DNA from: Billgrantia montanilacus
Lineage (GTDB): Bacteria; Pseudomonadota; Gammaproteobacteria; Pseudomonadales; Halomonadaceae
Length of the DNA stretch: 61,280 nt
Assembly (NCBI RefSeq): GCF_003336675.1
Contig: NZ_QPII01000008.1
Coordinates: 144,315 to 205,594, forward strand
Direction: 5' to 3'
Part shown: piece by piece, positions 1 to 9,967 of the stretch
Numbering within the stretch: position 1 is the stretch's first letter
Layout: each line of letters begins with the position of its first letter
The notes under the pieces: generated by a model
Told to the model about the DNA's origin: nothing
The model's database searches: none
What the model saw: the letters and a program-made list of their open reading frames with translations, nothing else
Made by a program: the position numbers and the translations under genes

Positions 1-268
1 AACACCGCCGGGAGGCTTTCAGCCTCCAGTCGCGAGCTGAAGCTGCTCCCACAACGGAGTGGCGGCGTTGGCGGAGAGGATCGCTGTTGGAGCGCTGGTT
101 TCCATCGCGACTGGCGCCGATAGGCGCCCGGCGGAGGCTGCAAGGGCAGTGGTTATCGCCAATGCTGGGCAACACCGCCGGGAGGCTTTCAGCCTCCAGT
201 CGCGAGCTGAAGCTGCTCCCACAACGGGGTGGCGGCGTTGGCGGGAGGGTCGCTGTTGGTGCGCTCGG
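1..268. repeat. REP-like intergenic direct repeat, two copies
   Basis: A block of about 98 bases at 1-98 recurs at 171-268 with only a few differences, giving a 170-base period. Each copy contains a small hairpin (GGAGGC, five-base loop, GCCTCC) followed by a CGCGAGCTGAAGCTGCTCCC stretch, the style of sequence seen in repetitive extragenic elements of Pseudomonas and Halomonas. Another short palindrome (GGCGCC gata GGCGCC) lies between the copies. No credible gene is visible here. The assignment to a REP family is from general resemblance only. Confidence 0.6.
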
Positions 269-303
269 CCCGGCACTCCGACTCTGCATCGCGACTGACG
301 CCG

Positions 304-1059
304 TCAGGCGGCGACGATCCTGGGGCCGCCACTCTCCGGCGACGGCGCCATGTCGCCGTCGGTGATTACGACGTCGAAATCGTTCAGCCCGGCGAAGTAG
401 GCGGGGCGAATCACGCCGATCTTGCTTTCATCGGCGACAAGCAGGCGCTGGGCCGCACAGGCGATAGCGGCCTGCTTGGGAGCGACTTCATGGAAGTGGA
501 AGCAGCTCACGCCCTTCTGCTCATGGACGCCCGCGGCGGAGATGAAGGCGCGGTTGATGCCCAGCCGATGGATGGCCTCCTCCATTCCGTCGCTGCCGAA
601 GGACTGCGACGCGTCGTGATAGACCCCGCCGAGCAGGACCAGCCGGACGTCTGACAGCGTGCTCACCGCATTGGCTACATTGAGCGCGTAGGTCACCACC
701 GTCAGCTGCTTGCGACCGGCCAGCAGGCCGATCAGCGGTAGCAGGGTCGTTCCGCAGTCGATGAACAGCGTATCCCCCTCCTCAATGAAGTCGGCGGCAC
801 GTTCGCACAGGCGGCGCTTGGCCAGGAAGTGGCTGTCTTTCTGTTCGTCGACGCTGTAGACCGGCGCGTAGTGCGGGTTGTCCGCCATCACCAGGCGACC
901 GCCAAGGAATACCATGGCACCATCGCTGGCCGCCACGTCACGGCGGATGGTCATCTCCGATACCCCGCACAGGCGGGCCGCCTCGCTGAGGCGGATCGTC
1001 CCCCCTCCGGCCAGGGCTTCCTGCAGCCGTGCCAGGCGCATGGCGCTTCGGCCGTTCAT
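304..1059 (-). CDS. deoR: DeoR-family repressor of nucleoside catabolism
   Basis: This 251-residue protein has the DeoR layout: an N-terminal helix-turn-helix around residues 20-42 (SEAARLCGVSEMTIRRDV) and a C-terminal sugar-phosphate sensor domain containing the typical DCGTT and LLGG motifs. It is transcribed divergently from nupC-deoC-deoA-deoB-deoD-cdd, so its likely job is to repress that operon and release it on binding a deoxyribose phosphate. The start has an AAGGAG ribosome site just upstream. A second in-frame Met at residue 7 is possible. The family is clear. The effector is inferred from E. coli DeoR and the neighbourhood. Confidence 0.88.
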   Translation of the reverse strand: MNGRSAMRLARLQEALAGGGTIRLSEAARLCGVSEMTIRRDVAASDGAMVFLGGRLVMADNPHYAPVYSVDEQKDSHFLAKRRLCERAADFIEEGDTLFIDCGTTLLPLIGLLAGRKQLTVVTYALNVANAVSTLSDVRLVLLGGVYHDASQSFGSDGMEEAIHRLGINRAFISAAGVHEQKGVSCFHFHEVAPKQAAIACAAQRLLVADESKIGVIRPAYFAGLNDFDVVITDGDMAPSPESGGPRIVAA

Positions 1060-1191
1060 CGAAGCTGCTCCTTCTTCATCGCACCCTCCGTTTCCCTTGC
1101 TTGGCCCTATGCTGGGCCAGCGGGTGTCGTTTTACCACTCTAGCGTGCCGGGATAGACCTACGGCTAGGTCTGCCCGGGCAGGCGTTGCCG

Positions 1192-1228
1192 CAAGAAATG
1201 TTGGAAAAATAACATTTCTTGTTATAAG
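1192..1228 (+). promoter_or_regulatory. Operator palindrome and promoter of the nucleoside operon
   Basis: A perfect 11-base inverted repeat, CAAGAAATGTT and AACATTTCTTG, separated by eight bases, occupies 1192-1221. It overlaps a plausible sigma-70 promoter with -35 TTGGAA (1201-1206), a 16-base spacer and -10 TATAAG (1223-1228) reading towards nupC. The position between deoR and nupC and the symmetry make this the probable DeoR operator. The regulator assignment is inference. Confidence 0.7.
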
Positions 1229-1305
1229 TTTCTCAGGCGTACTCTCCCTTGATGCTCGACTTGCTCAGGCGAGCCCACCCCCAGCACGGCTGGAAGGACA
1301 TCCCC

Positions 1306-2580
1306 ATGACACTCATCATGAGCCTGGTCGGTATGGTGACGCTCATCGCCATTGCCCTGCTTTTCTCCACCGAGCGCCGGTCGATCCGGCTGCGAACCGT
1401 TGGTGGCGCCTTCGCCATTCAGGCGGGCATCGGTGCCTTCGTGCTCTACGTGCCCTTCGGCCAGGCGGTGCTGGCGACGATTTCGGCTGGCGTCAGTCAG
1501 GTGGTGCTCTACGCCAACGACGGCATCGACTTTCTCTTTGGCGGCCTGGCCGATGCGGATAATGTTGGCTTTGTTTTTGCCATCAAGGTGCTGCCGATAA
1601 TCATCTTCTTCTCCTCGCTGATCGCCGTGCTCTATTACATTGGCATCATGCAGTGGGTAATCCGCATTCTTGGCGGCGCCCTGCAGAAGGTGCTGGGCAC
1701 GTCGCGCACTGAATCGCTCTCGGCCACCGCCAATATCTTCGTCGGCCAGACCGAGGCGCCGCTGGTGGTGCGCCCCTTCATCGCCCGCATGACGCCGTCT
1801 CAGCTGTTTGCGGTGATGTGCGGCGGCCTGGCCTCGGTGGCCGGCTCCGTGCTGGCGGGCTATGCGGCGCTGGGCATTCCCATGGAGTATCTGGTGGCGG
1901 CCTCCTTCATGGCTGCGCCGGGTGGGCTGCTCTTCGCCAAGCTGATCATGCCCGAGACCCAGGAACCCGAAGACAGCGTGTCCGAGGCCGAGGAGCGGCT
2001 GAAAGAAGACGAAGACCGTCCGTCCAATGTGCTTGACGCGGCGGCCGCCGGCGCTACCTCGGGCCTCAAGCTCGCTGCCAATGTGGGAGCCATGCTGTTA
2101 GCCTTCATCGGGCTGATTGCGCTGATCAACGGCATGCTGGGTGGCATGGGTGGCTGGTTCGGTATGGAAGCCCTGAGCCTGGAGCTGATTCTCGGCTGGC
2201 TGTTCGCCCCGCTCGCCTTCCTGCTCGGGGTGCCCTGGGAGGAAGCCACCCTGGCCGGCTCCTTCATCGGCCAGAAGCTGGTGGTCAACGAGTTCGTGGC
2301 CTACATCAACCTGGCCCCTTACCTCGACGGCGAGCAGGTGGTCGCCGCCACCGGCCAAGTGATGACTCCTTACACCATGGCGGTGCTCTCCTTCGCCCTG
2401 TGTGGCTTCGCCAATCTCTCCTCGATCGCCATCCTGCTGGGCGGGCTGGGCAGCATCGCCCCGAGCCGGCGCCACGACATCGCCCGCTTCGGTCTCAAGG
2501 CGGTGCTGGCGGGTACGCTCTCCAACCTGATGTCGGCCGCCATCGCCGGCTTCTTCCTCTCCCTGAGTGCGATGACATGA
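1306..2580 (+). CDS. nupC: Concentrative nucleoside transporter NupC
   Basis: This 424-residue polytopic inner-membrane protein belongs to the concentrative nucleoside transporter family, which imports nucleosides with H+ or Na+. Recognisable family segments include [23 protein letters not shown] and the [11 protein letters not shown] stretch, and the C-terminal half carries the NEFVAY region. I place the start at 1306 because GGAAGG sits eight to nine bases upstream. Starting 19 codons earlier would add a non-hydrophobic leader with no ribosome site. It is the first gene of the salvage operon, supplying the substrates that DeoA, DeoD and Cdd consume. Confidence 0.93.
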   Translation: MTLIMSLVGMVTLIAIALLFSTERRSIRLRTVGGAFAIQAGIGAFVLYVPFGQAVLATISAGVSQVVLYANDGIDFLFGGLADADNVGFVFAIKVLPIIIFFSSLIAVLYYIGIMQWVIRILGGALQKVLGTSRTESLSATANIFVGQTEAPLVVRPFIARMTPSQLFAVMCGGLASVAGSVLAGYAALGIPMEYLVAASFMAAPGGLLFAKLIMPETQEPEDSVSEAEERLKEDEDRPSNVLDAAAAGATSGLKLAANVGAMLLAFIGLIALINGMLGGMGGWFGMEALSLELILGWLFAPLAFLLGVPWEEATLAGSFIGQKLVVNEFVAYINLAPYLDGEQVVAATGQVMTPYTMAVLSFALCGFANLSSIAILLGGLGSIAPSRRHDIARFGLKAVLAGTLSNLMSAAIAGFFLSLSAMT

Positions 2581-2598
2581 TGCCAAGTGCACCTCCTT

Positions 2599-2639
2599 GT
2601 TCGACGAACTTGTATTCGACGAACGCGTACTCGACGAAC
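2599..2639 (+). repeat. Three 15-base tandem repeats between nupC and deoC
   Basis: The near-palindrome TTCGACGAAC occurs three times at an exact 15-base period, beginning at 2600, 2615 and 2630 (the third copy starts with C). It lies in the 79-base gap between nupC and deoC. An upstream in-frame extension of deoC would read through it as a five-residue repeat ([14 protein letters not shown]), but no ribosome site supports that. Its role is unknown. Confidence 0.6.
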
Positions 2640-2659
2640 CCGATTTCACAGGTAGCGAC

Positions 2660-3436
2660 ATGACTGAACTCGAGCAGGCGGCACGCCAGGCACTGGCGCT
2701 GATGGACCTGACCAGCCTCAACGACAATGACAGCGAGGCCACCATTCGTGCCCTATGCCGCAAGGCGAATACGTCGGCGGGACACCCGGCGGCGGTATGT
2801 ATCTACCCCAGTTTCATAGCCACCGCCCGTGAGGCGCTGGCTGAACAGGGTCTGGTCGGAAAGGTGGCGGTGGCCACGGTGACCAACTTCCCTCACGGCG
2901 AGGCCGACATCGAGCGCGCCGCGGCCGAGACCCGCGCGGCCATCGCCGCCGGGGCCGATGAGGTCGACGTGGTGTTTCCCTACCGAGCGCTGATGGCGGG
3001 TGACGCCGAGGTCGGCCGCAAGCTGGTCGCCGCCTGCAAGCGCGAGTGCGGCGGCGCCATGCTCAAAGTCATATTAGAAACCGGCGAGCTGAAGGAGGCG
3101 GGCTTGATCAGTCGCGCCGCCGAGCTTGCCATCGACGGCGGGGCCGACTTCCTCAAGACCTCCACCGGCAAGGTGACGGTCAATGCCACCCTGGAAGCGG
3201 CCGAGCTCCTGCTCACCGCGATCAAGAAGAGCGGTAGAGACCTGGGCTTCAAGGCCGCCGGCGGTGTACGCACCGCCGAGGATGCCGCCGCCTACCTGCA
3301 GCTCGCCGAGCGGGTGATGGGGCCGGACTGGGTCACCCCGGCGCACTTCCGCTTCGGCGCCTCGGGCCTGCTTGATATCCTGTTGGCGACACTAGGCGTC
3401 GAGACACCCGGCGAGGCGCCGTCTGGAGGCTACTGA
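2660..3436 (+). CDS. deoC: Deoxyribose-phosphate aldolase DeoC
   Basis: DeoC splits 2-deoxyribose 5-phosphate into glyceraldehyde 3-phosphate and acetaldehyde, the last step of deoxynucleoside breakdown. The 258-residue length matches E. coli DeoC (259). The Schiff-base lysine lies in FLKTSTGKV (Lys166) and the second active-site lysine in [13 protein letters not shown] (Lys198). The [13 protein letters not shown] block is also intact. The ATG at 2660 has an AGG ribosome site seven bases upstream, so I prefer it to the TTG 63 bases earlier. The stop overlaps the deoA start (TGATG). Confidence 0.95.
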   Translation: MTELEQAARQALALMDLTSLNDNDSEATIRALCRKANTSAGHPAAVCIYPSFIATAREALAEQGLVGKVAVATVTNFPHGEADIERAAAETRAAIAAGADEVDVVFPYRALMAGDAEVGRKLVAACKRECGGAMLKVILETGELKEAGLISRAAELAIDGGADFLKTSTGKVTVNATLEAAELLLTAIKKSGRDLGFKAAGGVRTAEDAAAYLQLAERVMGPDWVTPAHFRFGASGLLDILLATLGVETPGEAPSGGY

Positions 3437-4785
3437 TGAGCTCTCGAACACTGCCCCAGGAGCTGATTCGCGCCAAGCGAGACGGCGGGGCGCTCTCGCC
3501 CGAGGCGATCGGCGAGCTGGTGGGTGGCATCAGCGACGGCAGCCTCTCCGACGCCCAGGTGGGGGCGCTGGCCATGGCGGTATACCTCAACGGCATGAGC
3601 GCCGCCGAGACCGTAGCGCTGACCGAAGCGGTGCGGGACTCCGGCGAAGTATTGGCGTGGAGTGACCTCGACCTGCCGGGGCCGGTACTCGACAAGCACT
3701 CCACCGGCGGCGTGGGGGATCTCGTCTCGCTGGTGCTGGGGCCGTGGATCGCCGCCTGCGGCGGCCATGTGCCGATGGTCTCCGGCCGCGGCCTGGGCCA
3801 CACCGGCGGCACCCTGGACAAGCTCGAGGCGATTCCCGGGTACGACATCGCGCCCACGCGGGAGCGTTTTCGCTCCCTGGTCAAGGAGGCAGGCGTGGCC
3901 ATCGTCGGCCAGACCGCGGAGCTGGCCCCGGCCGACCGGCGGCTCTATGCCATCCGTGACGTCACCGCCACGGTGGAGTCGCTACCGCTGATCGTCAGCT
4001 CCATCCTCGGCAAGAAGCTCGCCTGCGGCCTCGACGCCCTGGTGATGGACGTCAAGACCGGCAGCGGCGCCTTTATGCCCACCCATGAGGCTTCGTTCGA
4101 GCTGGCCAGCACCATTGCCGAGGTGGCGAGCCGCGCCGGCACGCCGACCACGGCGCTGCTCACCGACATGAGCCAGCCGCTGGCGCCCTGTGCCGGCAAC
4201 GCCGTCGAGGTGCGCGAGGCAATCCGCCTGCTCACGGGAGAGGTGCGCGATGGTCGCCTGCTGGAGGTGACCCGCGGACTCGCCGCCGAGCTGCTGCTGG
4301 CCGGCCGCCTGGCCGAGAATCGCTCAGCGGCCCAGGCCCTGCTGGATGGAAGGCTCGCCAGCGGCGCCGCCGCCGAGCGCTTCGCCCGCATGGTGACAGG
4401 CCTGGGCGGCCCCGCCGACCTGCTCGAACGCCACGACCGCTATCTCCCCCAGGCGCCCATCGTGCGCCCCGTGAATGCCGAGCGCCTCGGGCGGGTCACG
4501 CAAATGGACACCCGCGCCGTGGGGCTCGCCGTGGTGGAGCTGGGCGGCGGACGCCGCGCGCCGCAGGACGCCATCGACCATGTCGTCGGGCTGACCGGCA
4601 TCGCCGCCCTCGGCGAGGCGGTCGACGGCGAGCGCCCGCTGGCCTGGGTGCATGCACGAAGCGAAGCCGATGCAGAGCGTGCCGCCACGCGCCTGCTTGC
4701 CGCCATCGAAGTGAACGTCGCCGCCGCCGGTGACGTCAGATTGCCTACACTCATTCATGACGTGATTCGTCGGGAGGCGCCATGA
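3436..4785 (+). CDS. deoA: Thymidine phosphorylase DeoA
   Basis: This 449-residue enzyme phosphorolyses thymidine and deoxyuridine to the free base and deoxyribose 1-phosphate. The family signature is present: KHSTGGVGD for phosphate binding, then [16 protein letters not shown] and DVKTGSGAF. It overlaps deoC by one base (TGATG) with GGAGG before the start, and overlaps deoB by four bases (ATGA), so the genes are translationally coupled. Its product feeds DeoB and then DeoC. Confidence 0.95.
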   Translation: MSSRTLPQELIRAKRDGGALSPEAIGELVGGISDGSLSDAQVGALAMAVYLNGMSAAETVALTEAVRDSGEVLAWSDLDLPGPVLDKHSTGGVGDLVSLVLGPWIAACGGHVPMVSGRGLGHTGGTLDKLEAIPGYDIAPTRERFRSLVKEAGVAIVGQTAELAPADRRLYAIRDVTATVESLPLIVSSILGKKLACGLDALVMDVKTGSGAFMPTHEASFELASTIAEVASRAGTPTTALLTDMSQPLAPCAGNAVEVREAIRLLTGEVRDGRLLEVTRGLAAELLLAGRLAENRSAAQALLDGRLASGAAAERFARMVTGLGGPADLLERHDRYLPQAPIVRPVNAERLGRVTQMDTRAVGLAVVELGGGRRAPQDAIDHVVGLTGIAALGEAVDGERPLAWVHARSEADAERAATRLLAAIEVNVAAAGDVRLPTLIHDVIRREAP

Positions 4786-6032
4786 GCCGCGCCATCGTAC
4801 TGGTACTCGACTCCTTCGGCATCGGCGGCGCACCGGATGCCGACCGCTTCCATGATGCCGGTGCCGACACCCTGGGCCATATCGCCGCCGCCTGCGCCAA
4901 GGGGGAGTGCGATGGGGTTGGTCGTAGAGGCCCCCTTGCGCTGCCCAATCTGGCGCGGCTGGGGCTGTTTCATGCGCATCGCGAAAGTACCGGCGCCTGG
5001 GCCGAGGATGTGACGTTGCCCAGCGAGGTGATCGGCGCCTACGGCAACGCCCGGGAGATCTCCTCGGGCAAGGACACCCCTTCCGGCCATTGGGAGATCG
5101 CGGGTGTACCGGTGCGCTTCGACTGGGGCTACTTCCTCGACCGCGAGGAGAGCTTCCCGACCGAGCTGCTCGAAGCGCTGATTCGGGAGGGGAATCTGCC
5201 CGGTGTGCTGGGCAACTGTCACGCCTCGGGCACCGAGATCATCGCCCGGCTCGGCGAGGAGCACGTCGCCAGCGGCAAGCCCATCGTCTACACCTCCGGC
5301 GACTCGGTGTTCCAGATCGCCGCCCACGAGGAGGCCTTCGGCCTCGAGCGGCTCTACGCCCTGTGCGAGACCACCCGGCGCCTGCTCGAGCCCTACAACA
5401 TCGGCCGGGTGATCGCGCGGCCCTTCGTTGGCCGAAGCGCCGATGACTTCGCTCGCACCGCCAACCGGCGCGACTACAGCGTCGAGCCGCCCGCGGCCAC
5501 GGTGCTGCAGAAGCTCGTCGACGACGGCGGCGAGGTAGTCGCCATCGGCAAGATCGCCGACATCTACGCCCACTGCGGCGTGACGCGCACGGTCAAGGCC
5601 AGCGGCCACGACGCGCTGATGGATGCGACCCTGGCCGCTTTGGATGAAGCCAGCGGCCGATCGCTTGTCATGACCAACTTCGTCGACTTTGACACCCTCT
5701 ACGGCCACCGCCGCGACGTGGCCGGCTACGCTGCCGCGCTAGAGGCCTTTGACGCAAGGCTTCCCGAACTGCTGGCCAAGCTGCGCCACGACGACCTGCT
5801 GGTCCTTACCGCCGACCACGGCTGCGACCCCACCTGGCACGGCACGGATCACACCCGCGAACGGGTGCCGGTGCTCGCCCTGGGCGCGGGGCTTCCTGCC
5901 GGTTCCCTCGGCGCGCGCGACACCTTCGCCGATATCGGCCAGAGCCTGGCAGCCCACCTGGGGCTCGAGCCCATGGCCGACGGTGAAAGCTTTCTTTCCA
6001 AGCCACTCCCTACCGACCCTCTCGCTGCATAG
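4782..6032 (+). CDS. deoB: Phosphopentomutase DeoB
   Basis: DeoB interconverts (deoxy)ribose 1-phosphate and 5-phosphate, linking the phosphorylases DeoA and DeoD to the aldolase DeoC. The 416-residue protein is of the alkaline-phosphatase-fold phosphopentomutase type. It opens with [13 protein letters not shown] (metal site), followed by [11 protein letters not shown] with the phospho-acceptor Thr, and ends with the [19 protein letters not shown] metal-ligand block. E. coli DeoB has 407 residues. It overlaps deoA by four bases. Confidence 0.95.
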   Translation: MSRAIVLVLDSFGIGGAPDADRFHDAGADTLGHIAAACAKGECDGVGRRGPLALPNLARLGLFHAHRESTGAWAEDVTLPSEVIGAYGNAREISSGKDTPSGHWEIAGVPVRFDWGYFLDREESFPTELLEALIREGNLPGVLGNCHASGTEIIARLGEEHVASGKPIVYTSGDSVFQIAAHEEAFGLERLYALCETTRRLLEPYNIGRVIARPFVGRSADDFARTANRRDYSVEPPAATVLQKLVDDGGEVVAIGKIADIYAHCGVTRTVKASGHDALMDATLAALDEASGRSLVMTNFVDFDTLYGHRRDVAGYAAALEAFDARLPELLAKLRHDDLLVLTADHGCDPTWHGTDHTRERVPVLALGAGLPAGSLGARDTFADIGQSLAAHLGLEPMADGESFLSKPLPTDPLAA

Positions 6033-6042
6033 GAGCCTCGAC

Positions 6043-6771
6043 ATGGCGACTCCCCACATCCAGGGCGAACGCGGCATCTTCGCCGACACCGTGCTGATGC
6101 CCGGCGACCCGCTGCGCGCCAAGTACATCGCCGAGACCTTCCTCGAGGGCGCTCGCGAAGTGAACAGCGTACGCAACATGCTCGGCTACACCGGCCGCTA
6201 CCGGGGCCGCGAGATCTCGGTGATGGGTCACGGCATGGGTATTCCTTCGGTCTCCATCTACGCCAAGGAGTTGATCACCGACTATGGGGTCGAGCGGCTG
6301 ATCCGGGTCGGTTCCTGCGGCGCGGTGCGCGACGACGTGGCGGTACGTGACGTGGTGATCGGCCTCGGCGCGAGCACCGACTCGGCGGTCAACCGCACCC
6401 GCTTCATGGGGCACGACTTCGCCGCCATCGCCGACTTCGAGCTGACCCGCCATGCTGTCGACGCCGCCGCGGCTCAGGGCGTGGCGGTGAAGGTGGGCAA
6501 CCTGTTCTCGGCGGACCTGTTCTACAACCCCCAGGGCGAGCTGTTCGAATTGATGAAGCGCTACGGCATCGTCGGCGTGGAGATGGAGGCGGCGGGGCTC
6601 TATGGCGTGGCGGCGGAGTTTGGCGCCAGGGCGATGACCATCTGCACGGTGTCGGACCATATTCTCAAGGGCGAGTCGCTGCCCAGCGAAGAACGCGAGC
6701 GCAGTTTCAACGAGATGGTCGAGGTGGCGCTGGAAGCGGTGCTGCGCGACGACGCGGGGGCTTCGGCATGA
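6043..6771 (+). CDS. deoD: Purine nucleoside phosphorylase DeoD
   Basis: DeoD phosphorolyses purine (deoxy)nucleosides to the base and (deoxy)ribose 1-phosphate. The 242-residue protein has the hexameric PNP features: [12 protein letters not shown] at the N terminus, [15 protein letters not shown], and [11 protein letters not shown] near the C terminus, with SDH for the purine-site aspartate. E. coli DeoD has 239 residues. The ATG at 6043 follows AGGAG. A longer reading frame runs back into deoB but has no ribosome site. The stop overlaps cdd (ATGA). Confidence 0.95.
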   Translation: MATPHIQGERGIFADTVLMPGDPLRAKYIAETFLEGAREVNSVRNMLGYTGRYRGREISVMGHGMGIPSVSIYAKELITDYGVERLIRVGSCGAVRDDVAVRDVVIGLGASTDSAVNRTRFMGHDFAAIADFELTRHAVDAAAAQGVAVKVGNLFSADLFYNPQGELFELMKRYGIVGVEMEAAGLYGVAAEFGARAMTICTVSDHILKGESLPSEERERSFNEMVEVALEAVLRDDAGASA

Positions 6772-7187
6772 GCCTTGGCATGAGCGACGCCGTCGACCCG
6801 GCCATCGTTGGCACATTGATCGCGGTGCGCGATAACGCCTATGCACCTTATTCGCAGCATCCGGTGGGCGCCATGGTGGAGAGCGAGAGCGGCGCGCGAT
6901 TCGTCGGCGCCAACGTCGAGGTGGCCCACTACAAGGGGCTGTGCGCCGAGGCCTCGGCCATCGCCGCCATGGTCAGCGCTGGCGAGCGTCGCCTGCGCAG
7001 CGTCTTTGTCATTGGCCCCGGTGAGCACCTCTGCTCCCCCTGCGGCGACTGTCGCCAACGCATCCGCGAGTTCGCCGATGCCGAGACTCGCATTCTGGTG
7101 CTAGATGCCCAGGGCGGCCTGCTCAAGCGCTACACCATCGACGAGCTGCTGCCCGATGCCTTCGGGCCGGAGAATCTGGGGCAATGA
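6768..7187 (+). CDS. cdd: Cytidine deaminase
   Basis: This 139-residue homotetramer-type cytidine deaminase converts (deoxy)cytidine to (deoxy)uridine, which DeoA-type phosphorylases can then process. The zinc site is complete: Cys59-Ala-Glu61 (CAEASA) with the catalytic Glu, and CSPCGDC with Cys92 and Cys95. The four-base ATGA overlap with deoD supports the start at 6768, although a second Met four codons later is possible. It is the last gene of the operon and is followed by a hairpin. Confidence 0.93.
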   Translation: MSLGMSDAVDPAIVGTLIAVRDNAYAPYSQHPVGAMVESESGARFVGANVEVAHYKGLCAEASAIAAMVSAGERRLRSVFVIGPGEHLCSPCGDCRQRIREFADAETRILVLDAQGGLLKRYTIDELLPDAFGPENLGQ

Positions 7188-7195
7188 AGGGATGG

Positions 7196-7226
7196 GCGAC
7201 CAGGGGCCTTTGCCGCCCCTGATCGC
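7196..7226. terminator. Hairpin between convergent cdd and the DUF6448 gene
   Basis: CAGGGGC (7201-7207), a seven-base loop and GCCCCTG (7215-7221) form a stable stem that extends with GCGA/TCGC after one mismatch. It lies between two convergent genes. There is no clear T-run on either side, so it may act as a bidirectional or Rho-assisted terminator. Confidence 0.5.
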
Positions 7227-7250
7227 AGCGTCGGCATCTCAGGCTGGTTT

Positions 7251-7853
7251 TCAGTGATCGTGAGTACTGGTATATCCAGCAATGACGTTGTGCACGTCCT
7301 CCAGGTAGTGCACGTACTGCACGTAGTGGTCGACGAACTCCCTGCCTTGCTCGGGGCTATCGCCTGCCTGCTGCTTCGCCGCCAAGGTAGCCTCGAAGGC
7401 AGAGCGTGCATTCTGCTCGAACTTGTCGACGATGCGGGCCAGGAAGGCATCGATCTCGCCCTCTTCCAGCGCCCTGTCGGCCAGCTGAACGGCCGGATCG
7501 ATTTCACCGGCCGGCTTGATGCCTGTGAAGGGTGCGCCTTCCGAGGCACGGTGGACTTCTACCAGTTCTGTGAAGAACTGCCGGTCGGCCAGTTCCTGGG
7601 CATTGTCACCGTTCTGGCGAACCGCGACGGCCTTGTCAAATACCGCCACGATTCGGGCCTCGTCCTCGGCGGGGATCCACTTGAGGACGTGTGTGATATC
7701 GCCTGAACTCAATGCGGTTCTGGCTTCGTTGATGACGGGGCCATCGAGAGCATCACAATGTGCCACGGCGGTGCCAGCGAAAGAGAGGCTCAGTGCTGAG
7801 ACGGTAGCAATGCCGAGTAGTGTCTTGCGCAAGGGAAATCGATGAAAGGTCAT
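7251..7853 (-). CDS. Secreted DUF6448-like protein
   Basis: The predicted 200-residue product begins with a typical signal peptide (basic MTFHRFPLRK, then a hydrophobic stretch ending AVA) directly followed by HCDALDGPV. This mature N terminus with a His-Cys pair matches what I recall of the DUF6448 family of unknown function. The rest looks helical and charged, and ends STHDH. The ATG at 7853 has AGGAG eight bases upstream, so I prefer it to the Met seven codons earlier. Histidines at both ends could bind metal, but that is speculation. It converges with cdd and may be linked to the adjacent AraC-type regulator. Confidence 0.65.
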   Translation of the reverse strand: MTFHRFPLRKTLLGIATVSALSLSFAGTAVAHCDALDGPVINEARTALSSGDITHVLKWIPAEDEARIVAVFDKAVAVRQNGDNAQELADRQFFTELVEVHRASEGAPFTGIKPAGEIDPAVQLADRALEEGEIDAFLARIVDKFEQNARSAFEATLAAKQQAGDSPEQGREFVDHYVQYVHYLEDVHNVIAGYTSTHDH

Positions 7854-8025
7854 GATGCGAGCTCCTGAGTTCATGGTTTACAGCCGAGCTGGTGCTTTAG
7901 CTGTAGTTCCATGCTAAGTCTTTCCAGTCGCAGCATCGTTCGTTCTCGGGCACTCGAACGTAATTAAAAAAAACATGAAAACAATGGCTTAGTGGTTCTT
8001 TTTTGCGGCGGAGTGAAGTCGAACG

Positions 8026-9195
8026 TCACGAAGCATGAGGGTGATCAGAAGCGTCATCAATGGCGTGGGGCGGGTGGGAACGGAACTGGCTGGGTGTCAT
8101 GCCCGTTGCGCGCTTGAAAGCCGTATTGAAGACTGACTTCGAGTTGAATCCCGAGTCGTACATCACCTGCAAGATGGTCTGGCTGGGGTCGGCACGGAGG
8201 CGTTTCCGAGCTTCGGCAATGCGGAAATCGCTCACGAATTCGAAGAAGTTCTTGTCGAGACCTTGGTTGATGGTTCGTGAGAGTTCCCGCGTCGGCACCT
8301 GAAGCTGGCGGGAGAGTTGTTCGACGGTCAGGTTGGCGTCTAGGTGGGGTCTGGCCTGTCGCATATGGTCGTTGAGCTGCGACAACAGAGCGGGATTGGC
8401 AGGCGGGTTCGTTGCCGCCTCGGTGCTGCTGGCAAGCAGGCGTGATTCTTCCACACTGAGTCCCGAGAACACGAGCGGCTGACGTAGAGCGTGTATCAGT
8501 AGATAATTGATGAACAGGAAACCTGTCACGCCACCAACCGCCGACACCCACTGCACGCTGGCACTGCTCTTGAAGACATGAGCTGACAGGCAGTAGAACA
8601 GGCTGACGCTCCATACAACCGAATAGCCCAGTAATAGAATGCGTAGCCAGGCCAACTGCTTGTTCTCGATATTGGAGAATATCTGCCTCACGCCCATGCC
8701 AAATGCCTGAATCTCACGGATGGTGGCGATGAGGTAGCCGAGAAAGACCAGGTGAATTGCAGACGCCATGAGCGGAGAGGTCAACACTCCTGGGTGATCC
8801 CGCTCCATCAGTATCTGGCGTTTCAGGTCGTCTGGTTGAAGATAATACTCGACCACGAATATGGCACCGACGACCCAGAACAGGAGAGTGTGGATCCAAT
8901 GTGTTTTAACGAGCCGAAAATCCTGGTACATCAGAGCCTTGGCATAAAGGAATAGCAGCCCGGCCTGCAGCAGGCCGATCAGCGTGCCCAGGTAGGCCAG
9001 GTTGAGGAAGCGCTGTGCCAGGCCCGTGCTGTAAAGGAAGACCTCGGCCAGCCCGGCAGCAAAGGCAAGCACTGTCGCCAACAGCAGGCGATTGCTGAGT
9101 AGACGTATGTTATCCGGCATCAGCAGGAAGCCAGCAAGCACCAACGACTGCAGAATACTCGTCAGCAGCAGAATGTCGGCCAGGCTCAGGTACAT
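8026..9195 (-). CDS. Membrane-anchored AraC-family regulator
   Basis: The 389-residue protein has about six to seven hydrophobic segments in its first 240 residues and an AraC/XylS DNA-binding domain at the C terminus (about 275-375). The C-terminal pattern LTVEQLSRQLQVPTRELSR, then GFNSKSVFNTAFKRATGMTPSQFR, covers both helix-turn-helix units. This architecture, a multi-pass sensor joined to AraC, is known from several bacterial groups and suggests a signal sensed in or at the membrane. The ligand is unknown. GGAG precedes the start. The DUF6448 gene follows on the same strand about 170 bases away and is a candidate target. Confidence 0.8.
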   Translation of the reverse strand: MYLSLADILLLTSILQSLVLAGFLLMPDNIRLLSNRLLLATVLAFAAGLAEVFLYSTGLAQRFLNLAYLGTLIGLLQAGLLFLYAKALMYQDFRLVKTHWIHTLLFWVVGAIFVVEYYLQPDDLKRQILMERDHPGVLTSPLMASAIHLVFLGYLIATIREIQAFGMGVRQIFSNIENKQLAWLRILLLGYSVVWSVSLFYCLSAHVFKSSASVQWVSAVGGVTGFLFINYLLIHALRQPLVFSGLSVEESRLLASSTEAATNPPANPALLSQLNDHMRQARPHLDANLTVEQLSRQLQVPTRELSRTINQGLDKNFFEFVSDFRIAEARKRLRADPSQTILQVMYDSGFNSKSVFNTAFKRATGMTPSQFRSHPPHAIDDASDHPHAS

Positions 9196-9213
9196 CGTGG
9201 TTCTCCGGTGAAT

Positions 9214-9963
9214 CTACTCACGCAGTTCGATGCGCTCGAAGTGTTGCCTCAGGCGCTTGACCAGACCGGCGAGCATTGCCCGCGGCGGGGCGTCCTCCAC
9301 CGGCTGGCAATAGGCCGGGTCGAGGCACTGGTTGGTGCGCGCCACTTGGATGGCGTAGCGGCGTACGCCGCAGTCGGCCAGGGTCAGCGCCAGGCGTTCC
9401 ACGTCGGCCAGCTCGAAGTCGCGCCAGTGCACGGTGGTGCGACACTCGAAGTCGATATCGCTGTCGAGCAGCGTCATCAGGCTCTGGCTGTGGCGCTGCC
9501 AGATGCCGGGTCGCCCGCAGATGCGGTCGAAGTCGCTCCCGCGCCCCTTCACGTCGAGCCCCACCCAGTCGAGATTCGGCAGCAGGCGAGAGAGCCGGCC
9601 CGGATACGGGCCCGCGGTATGCAGCCCCACCTTGAAGCCCATCGCCTTCACTTCGCTGACGGCGGCCGGCAGGGCGTGATGCAGGGTGGGTTCCCCGCCG
9701 CTGAACACCACCCCCTCGAGCAGCCCCCGGCGGCTCTCCAGAAACTCCCGCACTGCCTGCCACTCCTGCTCGTCGCCGCGGCGCGGTGCCATCATGTGGC
9801 CGTTGTGACAGTAGCCGCAGCGCAGCGGGCAGCCCTGCAGGAACACCACGCAGGCCAGATGGTCGGGATAGTCCAGGGTGGTCATCTGGGTCAGGCCGGC
9901 CACAGGCAAGCGGATGCCATCGAGAGGCACAGGTGAGGGTGAATCGAGGTCGGTGGCGATCAT
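9214..9963 (-). CDS. nrdG: Anaerobic RNR-activating radical SAM enzyme NrdG
   Basis: NrdG uses S-adenosylmethionine and a 4Fe-4S cluster to create the glycyl radical on the class III ribonucleotide reductase. The 249-residue product has the CxxxCxxC cluster motif at Cys45, Cys49 and Cys52 (GCPLRCGYCHNG) and the SAM-binding SGGEPTLH motif. It is longer than E. coli NrdG (154 residues) and resembles the pseudomonad form. The start at 9963 has AGGAG at good spacing. It lies downstream of nrdD and the separate glycyl-radical gene, in the same direction. Confidence 0.9.
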   Translation of the reverse strand: MIATDLDSPSPVPLDGIRLPVAGLTQMTTLDYPDHLACVVFLQGCPLRCGYCHNGHMMAPRRGDEQEWQAVREFLESRRGLLEGVVFSGGEPTLHHALPAAVSEVKAMGFKVGLHTAGPYPGRLSRLLPNLDWVGLDVKGRGSDFDRICGRPGIWQRHSQSLMTLLDSDIDFECRTTVHWRDFELADVERLALTLADCGVRRYAIQVARTNQCLDPAYCQPVEDAPPRAMLAGLVKRLRQHFERIELRE

Positions 9964-9967
9964 CGAG

